From Paracoccaceae bacterium (GTDB lineage Bacteria; Pseudomonadota; Alphaproteobacteria; Rhodobacterales; Rhodobacteraceae): 64,000 bases of DNA. Positions 28,771 to 37,513 of the stretch are shown piece by piece; the first letter of the stretch is position 1, and every line of letters begins with the position of its first letter. The position numbers were made by a program, and so were the translations under genes. Under the pieces are notes generated by a model. That model was not told the origin of the DNA and searched no databases. It worked only from the letters and a program-made list of their open reading frames with translations. The stretch covers positions 62,001-126,000 of the forward strand of contig JAIOJF010000031.1 of the NCBI GenBank assembly GCA_019911965.1, in the 5' to 3' direction.

Positions 28771-29406
28771 TTATTTAGTGCCAAACATGCGGTCGCCCGC
28801 ATCCCCTAGCCCCGGCAGGATATAGCCAAGCTCGTTCAGTTTTTCGTCCAGCGCCGCGGTTACCACCGGCACATCGGGATGCGCCTCGGCCATCCGCTTC
28901 ACCCCTTCAGGGGCAGCCAGCAGGCATAGAAAGCGGATATCGGTGGCCCCGGCAGCCTTCAGCAGATCAATCGCCGCGACCGAGGAATTGCCGGTCGCCA
29001 GCATCGGATCGACCGCGATGACCCGGCGGTTGTTCAACCCCTCGGGCACCTTGAAGTAGTACTGCACCGGTTGCAGCGTCTTGTGGTCACGGTACAGCCC
29101 GACAAAGCCGACCCGGGCCGAGGGGATCAGTTCCAGCACCCCGTCCAGCAAGCCGTTACCCGCCCGCAGGATCGAGATCAGCGCCAGTTTCTTGCCCTTC
29201 AGCACCGGCGAATCCATCTCCATCAGCGGGGTTTCGATATTCTTCATCGTCATCGGCAGGTCGCGCGTCACCTCGTAGGCCAGCAGCATCGAGATTTCCC
29301 GCAGCAACTGGCGGAACCCGGCGGTCGAGGTGTCCTTTTCCCGCATCAGCGTCAGCTTGTGCTGCACCAGCGGGTGATCGACGATGGTCAGGTTGTCAAA
29401 TGTCAT
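28771..29406 (-). CDS. upp: Uracil phosphoribosyltransferase
   Basis: Salvages uracil to UMP with PRPP. The 211-residue length is typical. The PRPP-binding loop is [11 protein letters not shown]; the uracil-binding C-terminus is [40 protein letters not shown] and the first PRPP contact region are intact. It is monocistronic, with a hairpin downstream. It gives no functional link to its neighbours, though a purine uptake and oxidation operon lies elsewhere in the window. Confidence 0.96.
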   Translation of the reverse strand: MTFDNLTIVDHPLVQHKLTLMREKDTSTAGFRQLLREISMLLAYEVTRDLPMTMKNIETPLMEMDSPVLKGKKLALISILRAGNGLLDGVLELIPSARVGFVGLYRDHKTLQPVQYYFKVPEGLNNRRVIAVDPMLATGNSSVAAIDLLKAAGATDIRFLCLLAAPEGVKRMAEAHPDVPVVTAALDEKLNELGYILPGLGDAGDRMFGTK

Positions 29407-29477
29407 GGCGCGGCCTTTCGGAAGTGGCGATCACGATCTTCCTAACCGAATGGCGGCCCCATTCCAACCAGCGAAAC

Positions 29478-29508
29478 GCGGCCCGCCAGCCAACCGGCGG
29501 CAGGCCGC
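29478..29508 (-). terminator. Hairpin downstream of the PCu(A)C gene
   Basis: GCGGCC (29478-29483) pairs with GGCCGC (29503-29508), with an inner CGCC/GGCG pair. It lies 9 bases past the stop at 29517. There is little T-run, so termination strength is uncertain. Confidence 0.45.
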
Positions 29509-29516
29509 GCCGGTGA

Positions 29517-30011
29517 TCAATTGTCGGTCTTGTGCTGCATCTTCATTCCGCCGCCGGGCTTGCGGGCCAGGTCCACAGGCACGTCGATGACCATCTCGCC
29601 GGCCTTTTCGAAGACCAGCGTGACCGCCACGCTGTCGCCCTGCTCCAGGCCCTGTGTCAGGCCCATGAACATGACATGATCGCCACCGCGTTCCAGGCTG
29701 TGCATGCCGCCGGCGGGGATGACGAAGCCTTCCTCGACCTTCATCATGCGGGCAACGCCTTGCGCGTCGATCTCATGGGTGTGGAGTTCGGTCATTTTTG
29801 CAATGTCGCTTCTGACGTCGATCAGGCGGTCGTCCTCGGGGCCTTCGTTCGTGATCTGCATGAAGGCGGCACCGGCCTTGGCCATCGCGCCGCTGGACAG
29901 GGCGTATGGGTCATGGACAGTGATGTCGCCGGCCAGCGCCGGTATCGCCAGCACGAAGGTTGCGGCGGTGCCGAGGATACCCCGGCGGATAAGGGATGTG
30001 GTGAAGGGCAT
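29517..30011 (-). CDS. Periplasmic copper chaperone PCu(A)C
   Basis: Binds Cu(I) in the periplasm and delivers it to cytochrome oxidase assembly. It has 164 residues. A Tat-like twin-Arg signal peptide (SLIRRGILGTAATFVLAIPALAG, cut near 28) is present. The family metal motif H-x10-M-x21-H-x-M is exact: H79, M90, H112, M114. GGMHSLERGGDHVMFMGL holds the last ligands. The C-terminus adds more Met/His (GGGMKMQHKTDN), possibly extra copper ligands. It follows the small CxxC protein (30057-30404) by 45 bases, probably as one transcript. Confidence 0.93.
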   Translation of the reverse strand: MPFTTSLIRRGILGTAATFVLAIPALAGDITVHDPYALSSGAMAKAGAAFMQITNEGPEDDRLIDVRSDIAKMTELHTHEIDAQGVARMMKVEEGFVIPAGGMHSLERGGDHVMFMGLTQGLEQGDSVAVTLVFEKAGEMVIDVPVDLARKPGGGMKMQHKTDN

Positions 30012-30056
30012 GTCTGCCTCCTGTCTGATTCGGTGTTTTCCTTTGTGGATGTCGGA

Positions 30057-30404
30057 TCAGACGGTGCGGGGCGGCCCCCGCGGATGCGGCCGCAATTGCG
30101 CTGCGGTGCGGATTGCGGATGTATCGGCGACAAGCCGGGCCTCCGGCGCGATCTGCGCGGCTGGTCCGGCAATGGCGGCCATTTGCGGCACCGGCCCGAT
30201 GGCGAGGCAGCAATCGAGGCAATCGTGAGCATGGCTGACCGGATTGCCATCCGCATCCAGCGTGACGGTCCGCGCCGCCCCGTCGGTGCAGATGACCAGC
30301 GTGCGATCCGGCCCGCCGAATCCCGGCACGCCAATGGTGGCCACGCTGCCAAAGGCCAGGGCGAGGCTCAGAAGGACTGGGAACAGGCGGGCGAACAGGA
30401 TCAT
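30057..30404 (-). CDS. Small secreted/anchored CxxC protein (DUF2946-like)
   Basis: 115 residues. An N-terminal hydrophobic signal or anchor (1-24, MILFARLFPVLLSLALAFGS) precedes VICTDGAARTVTLDADGNPVSHAHDCLDCCLA. This pattern of a lone Cys, then a His-containing CxxCC motif, is like DUF2946-type proteins found next to copper or TonB genes. A metal or copper role is suggested by the cysteines and by PCu(A)C directly downstream. The Pro/Arg-rich tail is not recognisable. Confidence 0.7.
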   Translation of the reverse strand: MILFARLFPVLLSLALAFGSVATIGVPGFGGPDRTLVICTDGAARTVTLDADGNPVSHAHDCLDCCLAIGPVPQMAAIAGPAAQIAPEARLVADTSAIRTAAQLRPHPRGPPRTV

Positions 30405-30452
30405 GTCCCATACCTAGTAACACCGCACGGCGGTTGGCATAAGACAAAATGA

Positions 30453-30482
30453 AGCGGCCCCGTCCGTATGGACAGGGCCGCT
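30453..30482 (-). terminator. Terminator of rpmB
   Basis: An 8-bp stem AGCGGCCC (30453-30460) / GGGCCGCT (30475-30482) with an inner GTCC-GTAT-GGAC stem. It lies 25 bases past the rpmB stop. The minus strand continues TCATTTTGTC. Confidence 0.7.
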
Positions 30483-30507
30483 GAAATCCAAGCAGGCGAT
30501 TCGGCGA

Positions 30508-30795
30508 TCAGGCGGCGGCCTGGGCCTTTTCGATGTCCTTCTTGATCTTCTGCGCCTTCACCGACAGATCGCGATCCTGGGCTTTCGCCAGGAAGGCATC
30601 CAGCCCGCCCCGGTGATCGACGGTGCGCAGGGCAGCGGCCGAAATCTTCAGCTTGAAGGCGCGGCCCAGCGTTTCCGAGGCCAGCGTCACATCGTTCAGG
30701 TTCGGCAGAAAGCGGCGGCGGGTCTTGTTGTTGGCGTGGCTGACATTGTTGCCAACCATCACACCCTTGCCGGTCAGTTCACAGCGGCGAGACAT
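30508..30795 (-). CDS. rpmB: 50S ribosomal protein L28
   Basis: 95 residues, starting [33 protein letters not shown], the unmistakable L28 signature, with the long C-terminal helix of the alphaproteobacterial form. It is a large-subunit protein near the exit site. The ATG at 30795 has GAAGGA upstream. Immediately upstream lies a tandem 18/19-base direct repeat (30809-30845). A strong hairpin terminator follows. Confidence 0.97.
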   Translation of the reverse strand: MSRRCELTGKGVMVGNNVSHANNKTRRRFLPNLNDVTLASETLGRAFKLKISAAALRTVDHRGGLDAFLAKAQDRDLSVKAQKIKKDIEKAQAAA

Positions 30796-30808
30796 ATCGG
30801 TGTCCTTC

Positions 30809-30845
30809 GGTTACAGCGTATCGTGCGGTTACAGCATAATCGTGC
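30809..30845 (-). repeat. Tandem direct repeat in the rpmB leader/promoter
   Basis: Two adjacent copies on the + strand: GGTTACAGCGTATCGTGC (30809-30826) and GGTTACAGCATAATCGTGC (30827-30845). They differ by one substitution and one inserted base. They start 14 bases before the rpmB ATG, so they occupy the leader or core promoter. On the minus strand the upstream copy offers a TTATGCT -10-like box. Confidence 0.6.
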
Positions 30846-30960
30846 GCCGCGAGGCGGCACAGTGAATTTCGAGCCGTCTCTTTAGGCGCATGTGTCCGGG
30901 CCGTCAAGGGAGGTTGTTGGCAATTCCCGCCTGATCGGCGGCACCCGACCCACCTGCCAC

Positions 30961-31743
30961 CTAAAGGGTCGCCCCGGCAAGACGCGCCGCAAGATCGGCA
31001 TGGCCATGCATCCGCGCAAGCGCCACCAGCTTCCGGCGGTAATCCGGCATCTCGCGGCGGGCCTGCCGGAACCCTTCGCGCAGCGCTTCAGTGCTTGGGC
31101 GGTCCGCCAGCACCTGATCGTGCACCAGATGGCCGCGCCCGGTCTGCATCAGGGGCCGCGCCGCCGGATGCCCCGCCAGCCCCAGCCGCAGGATCCGGAC
31201 ATTCCGGAACAGCGCCGCGATTTCCAAAGCGTTCCTCAGGTCATGGCGATGGAACGGATCGGTCACGATCACCCCCCCAAGCCCGGGCATTGGCCGCGCT
31301 GCGAGATCGCCAAGGGCGGGATCAAACTCACCCGCCTCGTCGTGGAACCGTGTATCCCAGGGCACCACCTCTGGCGAGATCGACACCTGCGGCGAGATCG
31401 CCACCACCCGCGTGATACCAAGCGCCGAAGCAAAGCGGAACGCGCCATAGCCACCCATCGAAAAGCCGATGGCGCGAACCTCGTCAAAACCGGCCAGATG
31501 CGCGGCAAGCGCGGCCTCCATCGCCTCGGTATCGGGATTGATGAACCAGTCGTTGACGCGGGTCATGATCCGCAAAACCGCCCAGCCCTGATCCAGAAAG
31601 CGCCTCACCGCACGCGGCGGCCCGAACGCCGCCTTGCCGGGTTCGCGGTGATCGAAGGTCAGGATGGCACGCCTGGCCGCGCCAAAGGACACCGCCCGCA
31701 GATGGTCACCGGCGAACAGAAGGTTCGCCTTCTCGCCGCTCAT
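30961..31743 (-). CDS. Alpha/beta-hydrolase-fold protein co-transcribed with meaB
   Basis: 260 residues. The nucleophile elbow is AIGFSMGGYGAFRFASALG, with an oxyanion-type LTFDHRE segment ahead of it. The nearest acid/His candidates are around GVIVTDPFHRHD and QTGRGHLVHDQVL. The first strand lacks the usual HGxxG. I cannot assign a substrate. The ATG at 31743 overlaps the meaB stop (ATGA), so the two are translationally coupled. Confidence 0.7.
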   Translation of the reverse strand: MSGEKANLLFAGDHLRAVSFGAARRAILTFDHREPGKAAFGPPRAVRRFLDQGWAVLRIMTRVNDWFINPDTEAMEAALAAHLAGFDEVRAIGFSMGGYGAFRFASALGITRVVAISPQVSISPEVVPWDTRFHDEAGEFDPALGDLAARPMPGLGGVIVTDPFHRHDLRNALEIAALFRNVRILRLGLAGHPAARPLMQTGRGHLVHDQVLADRPSTEALREGFRQARREMPDYRRKLVALARMHGHADLAARLAGATL

Positions 31744-32729
31744 TGCGTGCTCGCCAGGCTGGCCAGCGCCTCGGCCGCCGCTGCCGCCGGGGCCACTTCG
31801 CCGCGTTCAACCGCCGCCTCCAGTCGTGCCACGCGACCCGCCAATGATGGATCGGCAGTCAGCTTCGCCAGCAGGCCAAGGCGCAGTTCCTCGTGGAACC
31901 AGCGCCGCGCCTGCCTTGCCCGCGCCGCATCCCAATGCCCGTTCGTCCGTCGCCAGTCGGCCAGTTCGGTGATATCGGCCCAGACATCGCCGAGCGCCTC
32001 GCCGGTTACCGCCGAAACGGTACGTGCCTTGGGAAATCCGTCCGGGTCCTGCGAACGCCTGCGCAGAAGTCGCATCGCGCCAGCATAATCGGCGCAGGTC
32101 CGCGCCGCCGCCGCTTTCAGCTCGCCATCCGCCTTGTTGATCAGGATCAGATCGGCGATTTCCATGATGCCGCGCTTCACGCCTTGCAACTCGTCGCCGC
32201 CCGCCGGGGCCAGCAGCAGCACGAAGATATCCGACATGTCAGCCACCATCGTCTCGGACTGGCCAACCCCGACCGTCTCGATCAGGATCACGTCGAACCC
32301 GGCACCTTCGCACAACTCCACCGCCTCGCGCGTGCGCCGCGCCACGCCGCCAAGGGCTGTCTGGCTTGGCGACGGGCGGATGAAGGCGTTCGCCTCGCGG
32401 GCAAGGCGTTCCATCCGCGTCTTGTCGCCCAGGATCGAACCGCCCGATCGCGCCGAACTCGGATCGACCGCCAGCACCGCCACCTTCAGGCCCAGCCCGA
32501 TCAGCATCATGCCGAACGCCTCGGTAAAGGTGGATTTGCCGACCCCGGGCGTGCCCGACAACCCGATCCTGAGCGCCTGCTTGCCGCCCTTTGCCCGCAA
32601 TCCGTCCAGCAAGGCCAGCGCCCTGGCACGATGATCCGGCCTTGTGCTTTCCACCAGCGTGATCGCGCGGGCCAGCGCACGGCGCTGCCCGGCCAGAATG
32701 TCCCGGATCAGGGTTTCGGTATCGCTCAC
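31740..32729 (-). CDS. meaB: Methylmalonyl-CoA mutase-associated GTPase MeaB (ArgK)
   Basis: G3E-type GTPase chaperone that loads and protects adenosylcobalamin in methylmalonyl-CoA or related mutases. It has 329 residues from the GTG at 32729 (VSDTETLIRDIL), chosen because GGAAGG lies 9 bases upstream; the longer frame runs into the repeat. Motifs: Walker A GTPGVGKST (59-67), AVDPSSARSGGSILGDKTRM, IETVGVGQSE, and NKADGE for guanine. The partner mutase is not in the window. It is divergent from hrpB. Confidence 0.9.
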   Translation of the reverse strand: MSDTETLIRDILAGQRRALARAITLVESTRPDHRARALALLDGLRAKGGKQALRIGLSGTPGVGKSTFTEAFGMMLIGLGLKVAVLAVDPSSARSGGSILGDKTRMERLAREANAFIRPSPSQTALGGVARRTREAVELCEGAGFDVILIETVGVGQSETMVADMSDIFVLLLAPAGGDELQGVKRGIMEIADLILINKADGELKAAAARTCADYAGAMRLLRRRSQDPDGFPKARTVSAVTGEALGDVWADITELADWRRTNGHWDAARARQARRWFHEELRLGLLAKLTADPSLAGRVARLEAAVERGEVAPAAAAAEALASLASTQ

Positions 32730-32803
32730 GCGGGATGCCTTCCAGTTCCTGCCCGGCTTTCTGCCCGCAAACGCCGCGCCTGTCCAGAACCCGGCCCCCG
32801 CCT

Positions 32804-32855
32804 GCTTCTTTTTGGTCCAAATACTCCGAGGGGTCCGGGGGCGCGCAGCCCCCGG
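32804..32855. repeat. Dispersed hairpin repeat, copy 2
   Basis: GCTTCTTTTTGGTCCAAATA and CTCC lead into a perfect 8-bp hairpin CCGGGGGC (32835-32842), loop GCGCA, GCCCCCGG (32848-32855). It has the same layout as copy 1 (2471-2528). It lies in the meaB/hrpB divergent gap, within 130 bases of both starts. Confidence 0.6.
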
Positions 32856-32917
32856 CGCTTGCATGGCCGGGGCGGGCTGTTAACAAGGACCGGCCCGCCT
32901 TGCCACGGATCCCGCAT

Positions 32918-35392
32918 GTGACCCTGCCGATAGACGCCGTCATCCCCGACCTCCTCGCCGCGCTGAGCCGCGACGGCCGGGCCGTGCTGCAAGCACCACC
33001 GGGTGCCGGCAAGACGACGCGCGTGCCGCTGGCCTTGTTGCAGTCCGGACTGGTCGAAGGCCGCATCCTGATGCTGGAGCCCCGCCGCCTCGCCGCCCGC
33101 GCTGCCGCCGAGCGGATGGCGGAAACCTCGGGCGAGGATGTCGGCGACAGCATCGGCTACCGCATTCGAGGCGACAGCCGCACCGGCCCCGCCACCCGGA
33201 TCGAGGTGGTGACCGAGGGCATCCTGACGCGCATGATCCAGTCCGATCCCGGTCTTGACGGCATCGGCGCGGTGATCTTCGACGAGTTTCACGAACGCTC
33301 GATCCACGCTGATCTGGGGCTGGCGCTGTGCCTGGATATCCGTGCCGCGCTGCGCGAGGACCTGATGCTGCTGGTAATGTCGGCCACGCTGGATGCCGCA
33401 CCGGTTGCCGCCCTGATGGGCGCGGCGCCTGTCATCACCTCCGAGGGCCGCACCTACCCGGTCGAAACCCGCTGGCTGGACCGCCCCTGGGCGAAACCGG
33501 GCGGGCGCGGGCCACGGTTTGAAACCGCCGCAGCGGTGCTGGTGGAACAGGCGGTGGCCGACACCAGCGGCGGCGTCCTCGTCTTCCTGCCCGGCGAGGG
33601 CGAGATTGCCCGCGTCGCCGCCGCCCTCAAGCACCGCCTGCCGGCGGATTGCAGCCTGCACCGCCTCTACGGAGCCCTGGACTTCAGCGCCCAGCGGGCC
33701 GCCATCCGGCCCGCGACATCCGGGCGCAAGGTGGTGCTGGCCACCGCCATCGCCGAAACCTCGCTGACCATCGAGGATGTGCGAACCGTGGTCGATTGCG
33801 GCCAGTCCCGCCGCGCCCGGTTCGACCCCTCCTCGGGCATGTCGCGGCTGGTCACCGAACGGGTGACCCGCGCCGAAGCCACCCAGCGGCAGGGCCGCGC
33901 CGGGCGGCTGGCACCGGGCATCTGCTACCGGATGTGGACGCGGGGCGAGGAAGGCGCGCTGGCCCCCTTTCCGCCCGCCGGGATCGAAGTTGGCGATCTG
34001 GCCCCCCTGGTGCTGGATTGTGCGCTCTGGGGCGCGCGCGATCCTGCCGACCTGCCGTTCCTCACGCCACCCAATCCCGGCATGGTGGCCGAAGCCCGCG
34101 CCCTGTTGCAGGCACTGGGGGCGCTGGATGACGACGGCGCGATCACCGCGCATGGCAAGGCGCTGGCGGCTCTGCCGCTGCATCCGCGCCTTGGCCATAT
34201 GCTGCTGCTTGGCGGGCGCGATGCCGGTATTCTGGCCGCCCTGATCGAGGAGCGCGATATCCTGTCATTGCCGGGGCAGGCCCAGCCCGACGATCTGGCG
34301 CTGCGGCTGGCGGCCTTTCGTGATCCGAAGGGCTTCGAGGCCGCCCATGCCATCCGCATCAACCGCGCCACACTTGCCCGCATCCGCGATCAGGCGAAAC
34401 GGCTGAAACCGCCGCTGGCCACCAGCCCCGGTGTTGGCGAGATGGCGGCGCTGGCCTATCCCGACCGCATCGGCCTGCGCCGCAAGGGTGATGAGCCGCG
34501 CTTCGTTCTGTCCGGCGGCAAGGGCGCTTACCTCGATCCCGGCGCATCGCTGGCCGGCCAGCGCATGATCGTCGCCACCGATCTGGACGGCGACCCGGTC
34601 GAGGCGCGCATCCGCATCGCCGCCACCTTCAGCGAGGCGGAATTGCGCGGCCTGTTCGCGGATCGGATCACGGCTGGCGATATCTGCCAATGGTCGCGCC
34701 GCGACCGTGCGGTGCTGGCGCGCCGCCGCGAGATGTTCGGGGCATTGGTGCTGAGCGACCAGCATTGGCGCGATTGCCCGCCCGAGCGCATCGCCGCTGC
34801 GATGATCGACGGCATCCGCGATCTCGGGCTGGGGGCACTCGCATTCTCGAAAGCGGCGACATATCTGATTGCGCGGGTGGAGTTTCTGCGTCTGCGCGGC
34901 GCGGAACTGCCGGATTTCTCCGAGGCCGGTCTGCTGGAAGCCCTGCCGGACTGGCTGGCACCTTATCTCGGCAATTGCCGCCGGGCATCGGATCTGAAAT
35001 CGCTGGACCTTTTTCCCGGATTGGCGGCGCGGCTGACCTGGGAGCAGGGCAAGCTGCTGGACCGGCTGGCACCGGCCTCGATCACCGCGCCCACGGGCAC
35101 AAGGCTGGCGGTGGATTACGGCGGTGCGCAGCCCTCGGTTTCGGTGCGCCTGCAGGAAATGTTCGGGCTGGACGAGCATCCGACGGTTGGGCCGGACCGG
35201 TTGCCGCTGCTGATCGAATTGCTGTCACCAGCCCAGCGCCCGGTGCAGACCACTGCCGATCTGCCGGGCTTCTGGCGCTCAAGCTACGCCGATGTTCGCA
35301 AGGACATGCGGGGCCGCTATCCGCGCCACCCCTGGCCCGAGGACCCGACCATCGCCGCCCCGACCCGCCGCGCCAAGCCGCGCGGCACCTGA
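32918..35392 (+). CDS. hrpB: ATP-dependent helicase HrpB
   Basis: DEAH/RHA-family helicase of unknown cellular role in most bacteria. It has 824 residues from the GTG at 32918 (VTLPIDAVIPDLL); a TTG at 32900 is an alternative with AAGGA upstream. Walker A APPGAGKTT is at 26-34, DEFHER (DEAH box) at 122-127, SATL follows, then ATAIAETSLTIEDVR and QRQGRAGR (motifs V and VI). The C-terminal HrpB-specific domain ends in RYPRHPWPEDPTIAAPTRRAKPRGT, a family ending (YPKHPWPEDP). Its length is normal. Confidence 0.93.
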   Translation: MTLPIDAVIPDLLAALSRDGRAVLQAPPGAGKTTRVPLALLQSGLVEGRILMLEPRRLAARAAAERMAETSGEDVGDSIGYRIRGDSRTGPATRIEVVTEGILTRMIQSDPGLDGIGAVIFDEFHERSIHADLGLALCLDIRAALREDLMLLVMSATLDAAPVAALMGAAPVITSEGRTYPVETRWLDRPWAKPGGRGPRFETAAAVLVEQAVADTSGGVLVFLPGEGEIARVAAALKHRLPADCSLHRLYGALDFSAQRAAIRPATSGRKVVLATAIAETSLTIEDVRTVVDCGQSRRARFDPSSGMSRLVTERVTRAEATQRQGRAGRLAPGICYRMWTRGEEGALAPFPPAGIEVGDLAPLVLDCALWGARDPADLPFLTPPNPGMVAEARALLQALGALDDDGAITAHGKALAALPLHPRLGHMLLLGGRDAGILAALIEERDILSLPGQAQPDDLALRLAAFRDPKGFEAAHAIRINRATLARIRDQAKRLKPPLATSPGVGEMAALAYPDRIGLRRKGDEPRFVLSGGKGAYLDPGASLAGQRMIVATDLDGDPVEARIRIAATFSEAELRGLFADRITAGDICQWSRRDRAVLARRREMFGALVLSDQHWRDCPPERIAAAMIDGIRDLGLGALAFSKAATYLIARVEFLRLRGAELPDFSEAGLLEALPDWLAPYLGNCRRASDLKSLDLFPGLAARLTWEQGKLLDRLAPASITAPTGTRLAVDYGGAQPSVSVRLQEMFGLDEHPTVGPDRLPLLIELLSPAQRPVQTTADLPGFWRSSYADVRKDMRGRYPRHPWPEDPTIAAPTRRAKPRGT

Positions 35393-35412
35393 GAACAAGG
35401 CGTGCTGCAAAC

Positions 35413-35442
35413 GAAAAGCGCACCCGTTCGGATGCGCTTTTC
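35413..35442. terminator. Bidirectional terminator between hrpB and the small conserved gene
   Basis: Perfect 10-bp stem GAAAAGCGCA (35413-35422) / TGCGCTTTTC (35433-35442) with a CCG-TT-CGG tip. The A-run and T-run flank both sides, so it can stop transcripts from either of the convergent genes. Confidence 0.85.
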
Positions 35443-35463
35443 AGATTTCCGGACCTGTCGAGG

Positions 35464-35778
35464 TCAGGCGGCAGCCTTGGCCGCGTTCTGACGTTCGCTT
35501 TCCTCGCGCGACAGCGCGACCGACGTGCGGACGCCACGGCGCACGAAATCCATCATGCCCTTCACGCAACGCTCGTTCGGGTCGATCCCGGCGCACATCA
35601 GCACTTCACGGCCATCGCGCGACCTGGCCCAACGGGCGATCACTTCAGGGCCATTGCCATATTTCTTGTCATCGGCAATCGCGTCATCCAGCGCGGCCAG
35701 AACGACGGCGGCAAACAATTTGCGCGCCCGCGACCCCTGGTCGTTGGTGAAGGCGGTTGCATCAACGTAATCAAACAT
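35464..35778 (-). CDS. Small conserved protein (resembles DUF6280 proteins of Rhodobacterales)
   Basis: 104 residues from the ATG at 35778 ([26 protein letters not shown]), chosen for the AAAGGA site 7 bases upstream. The sequence is mostly helical with a conserved-looking core, [48 protein letters not shown]. No catalytic motif or signal peptide. I recall similar short proteins in Rhodobacterales under DUF6280 but cannot verify it here. Function unknown. It is divergent from efp. Confidence 0.75.
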   Translation of the reverse strand: MFDYVDATAFTNDQGSRARKLFAAVVLAALDDAIADDKKYGNGPEVIARWARSRDGREVLMCAGIDPNERCVKGMMDFVRRGVRTSVALSREESERQNAAKAAA

Positions 35779-35850
35779 ACGCCGTCCTTTTTCTTTTTGC
35801 TCTTGTCTTTTCGGGTTGGGGCGCAATATGGCGGTTTTATGACGATTCGG

Positions 35851-35889
35851 GGGTGCATTCTCGGAATAGCACCCATGCGTTAAACGCAT
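35851..35889. promoter_or_regulatory. Two adjacent dyads in the efp / small-protein divergent region
   Basis: GGGTGC (35851-35856) pairs with GCACCC (35869-35874). Directly after it comes the perfect palindrome ATGCGTT-A-AACGCAT (35875-35889). The 230-base gap is otherwise empty. These look like operator or hairpin elements for one of the two divergent genes. Confidence 0.45.
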
Positions 35890-35922
35890 ACCTCGTTCGC
35901 ACAAAACAGCCTTTCAGGCAAC

Positions 35923-35951
35923 TTGCCAGACCCCACCCTGCAAGATATAGG
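35923..35951 (+). promoter_or_regulatory. Probable efp promoter
   Basis: TTGCCA (35923-35928) and TATAGG (35946-35951) are spaced by 17 bases, about 58 bases ahead of the efp start. Confidence 0.5.
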
Positions 35952-36008
35952 TGCGCGCGAACGGGATTCAACCTCCCGCCCCAATCACCAGACAAGGTCG
36001 CTTCTGAC

Positions 36009-36572
36009 ATGCCCAAGATCAACGGTAACGAAATCCGCCCCGGCAATATCCTGGAGCATAATGACGGCCTTTGGGTCGCGGTCAAGGTCGATCACGTCAA
36101 GCCCGGCAAGGGCGGCGCGTTTGCGCAAGTCGAGATGAAGAACCTGCGCAACGGCACGAAGCTGAACGAACGCTTCCGCTCGGCGGACAAGGTGGAACGG
36201 GTGCGGCTTGACCAGAAAGACCAGCAATTCCTGTACGAATCCGACGGCATGCTGGTGTTCATGGATGCCGAAACCTACGAGCAGATCGAACTGCCCGCCG
36301 ATATCCTGGGCGAACGCCGCCCCTTCCTGCAGGACGGCATGACCATCCTGATCGAATATTACGACAACGAGGCGCTGTCGGCGACGCTGCCGGCGAAGGT
36401 GACCTGCACCATCGTCGAGACCGAACCGGCGGTGAAGGGCCAGACCGCCGCCAATTCGTTCAAACCGGCGGTGCTGGACAACGGCGTGCGCATCATGGTG
36501 CCGCCCTTTGTCGGGCAGGACGAACAGATCATCGTCAACACCGAAACCATGGAATATTCCGAACGCGCATAA
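36009..36572 (+). CDS. efp: Translation elongation factor P
   Basis: Relieves ribosome stalling at poly-proline stretches. It has 187 residues from the ATG at 36009 ([13 protein letters not shown]); the frame is open upstream but that part lies outside the family. Three OB-type domains are present. The modification loop is KPGKGGAF with Lys34, the lysine that is beta-lysylated in EpmA-type systems; no epmA/epmB is nearby. The C-terminal signature [33 protein letters not shown] is complete. Confidence 0.96.
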   Translation: MPKINGNEIRPGNILEHNDGLWVAVKVDHVKPGKGGAFAQVEMKNLRNGTKLNERFRSADKVERVRLDQKDQQFLYESDGMLVFMDAETYEQIELPADILGERRPFLQDGMTILIEYYDNEALSATLPAKVTCTIVETEPAVKGQTAANSFKPAVLDNGVRIMVPPFVGQDEQIIVNTETMEYSERA

Positions 36573-36662
36573 GGCGCGGCGGGGGCGTGGGGGAGAACCA
36601 CCCTTGGCCTGCCGGGTCAGTAGCCGTATAGAGCGGGTCTTGGGTTTCAAAGGATAGCCGCG

Positions 36663-37454
36663 ATGTCACAGGCCAGCGCAAATCTGAACGTCATGATCAA
36701 GGCCGCGCGGCGGGCCGGGCGCTCGCTGATCCGCGACTTCGGCGAGGTCGAGAAACTGCAGGTCTCGACCAAGGGGGCCGGGGATTTCGTGTCAAAGGCC
36801 GATATCCGTGCCGAGGAGATCGTGCGCGAGGAACTGACCACGGCGCGGCCAAATTACGGCTGGCTGGGCGAGGAAAGCGACGAGGTGAAAGGCGCCGATC
36901 CGACCCGGCGCTGGATCGTCGATCCCTTGGACGGCACCACCAATTTCCTGCACGGGTTGCCGCATTGGGCGGTCTCCATCGCGCTGGAGCACAAGCGCGA
37001 GATCGTGGCTGCAGTGGTCTATGATCCGATCCGCGACGAGATGTTCACCGCTGAAAAAGGTGCCGGCTGCTGGCTGAACGACAACCGCCAGCGGGTATCG
37101 GCACGCCGCCAGATGATCGAGATGCTGTTCGCCACCGGCCTGCCCTTCGGTGGCCGTTCGGACCTGCCGGACACCCTGCAGGACCTGGCGCGCATCCTGC
37201 CCTCCTGCTCCGGCGTCCGCCGCTTTGGCTCGGCGGCGCTGGACCTGGCCTATGTGGCGGCGGGGCGTTACGACGGGTTCTGGGAGCGGCGGCTGAAGCC
37301 CTGGGACATGGCGGCGGGATTGCTGCTGGTGCGCGAGGCCGGTGGGCTGATCGCGCCGATCGAGCCGGACAAGGACGTTCTGGAAGATGGTGCAGTAATT
37401 GCCGGCAATTCCGAAGGCTTCGCGGCCTTCGCCAGGCTGGTTCGAGGCGGTTGA
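36663..37454 (+). CDS. suhB: Inositol monophosphatase family protein (SuhB-like)
   Basis: 263 residues. Li/Mg-dependent phosphatase signature: WLGEESDE (metal Glu), DPLDGTTNFLHGLPHWAVSIALE (metal-binding DPLDGT), and the C-terminal WERRLKPWDMAAGLLLVREAGG (WD). In proteobacteria SuhB-type members act on inositol or related sugar phosphates and some moonlight in rRNA antitermination. The ATG at 36663 starts MSQASANLNVMIKAARRAG. It follows efp by 90 bases and is convergent with ygfZ. Confidence 0.92.
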   Translation: MSQASANLNVMIKAARRAGRSLIRDFGEVEKLQVSTKGAGDFVSKADIRAEEIVREELTTARPNYGWLGEESDEVKGADPTRRWIVDPLDGTTNFLHGLPHWAVSIALEHKREIVAAVVYDPIRDEMFTAEKGAGCWLNDNRQRVSARRQMIEMLFATGLPFGGRSDLPDTLQDLARILPSCSGVRRFGSAALDLAYVAAGRYDGFWERRLKPWDMAAGLLLVREAGGLIAPIEPDKDVLEDGAVIAGNSEGFAAFARLVRGG

Positions 37455-37513
37455 CAATTGGCGCTACCGGCGCGAACAGGCTCCGACGACCAGCATTTAT
37501 CGAACAGGCCCGA

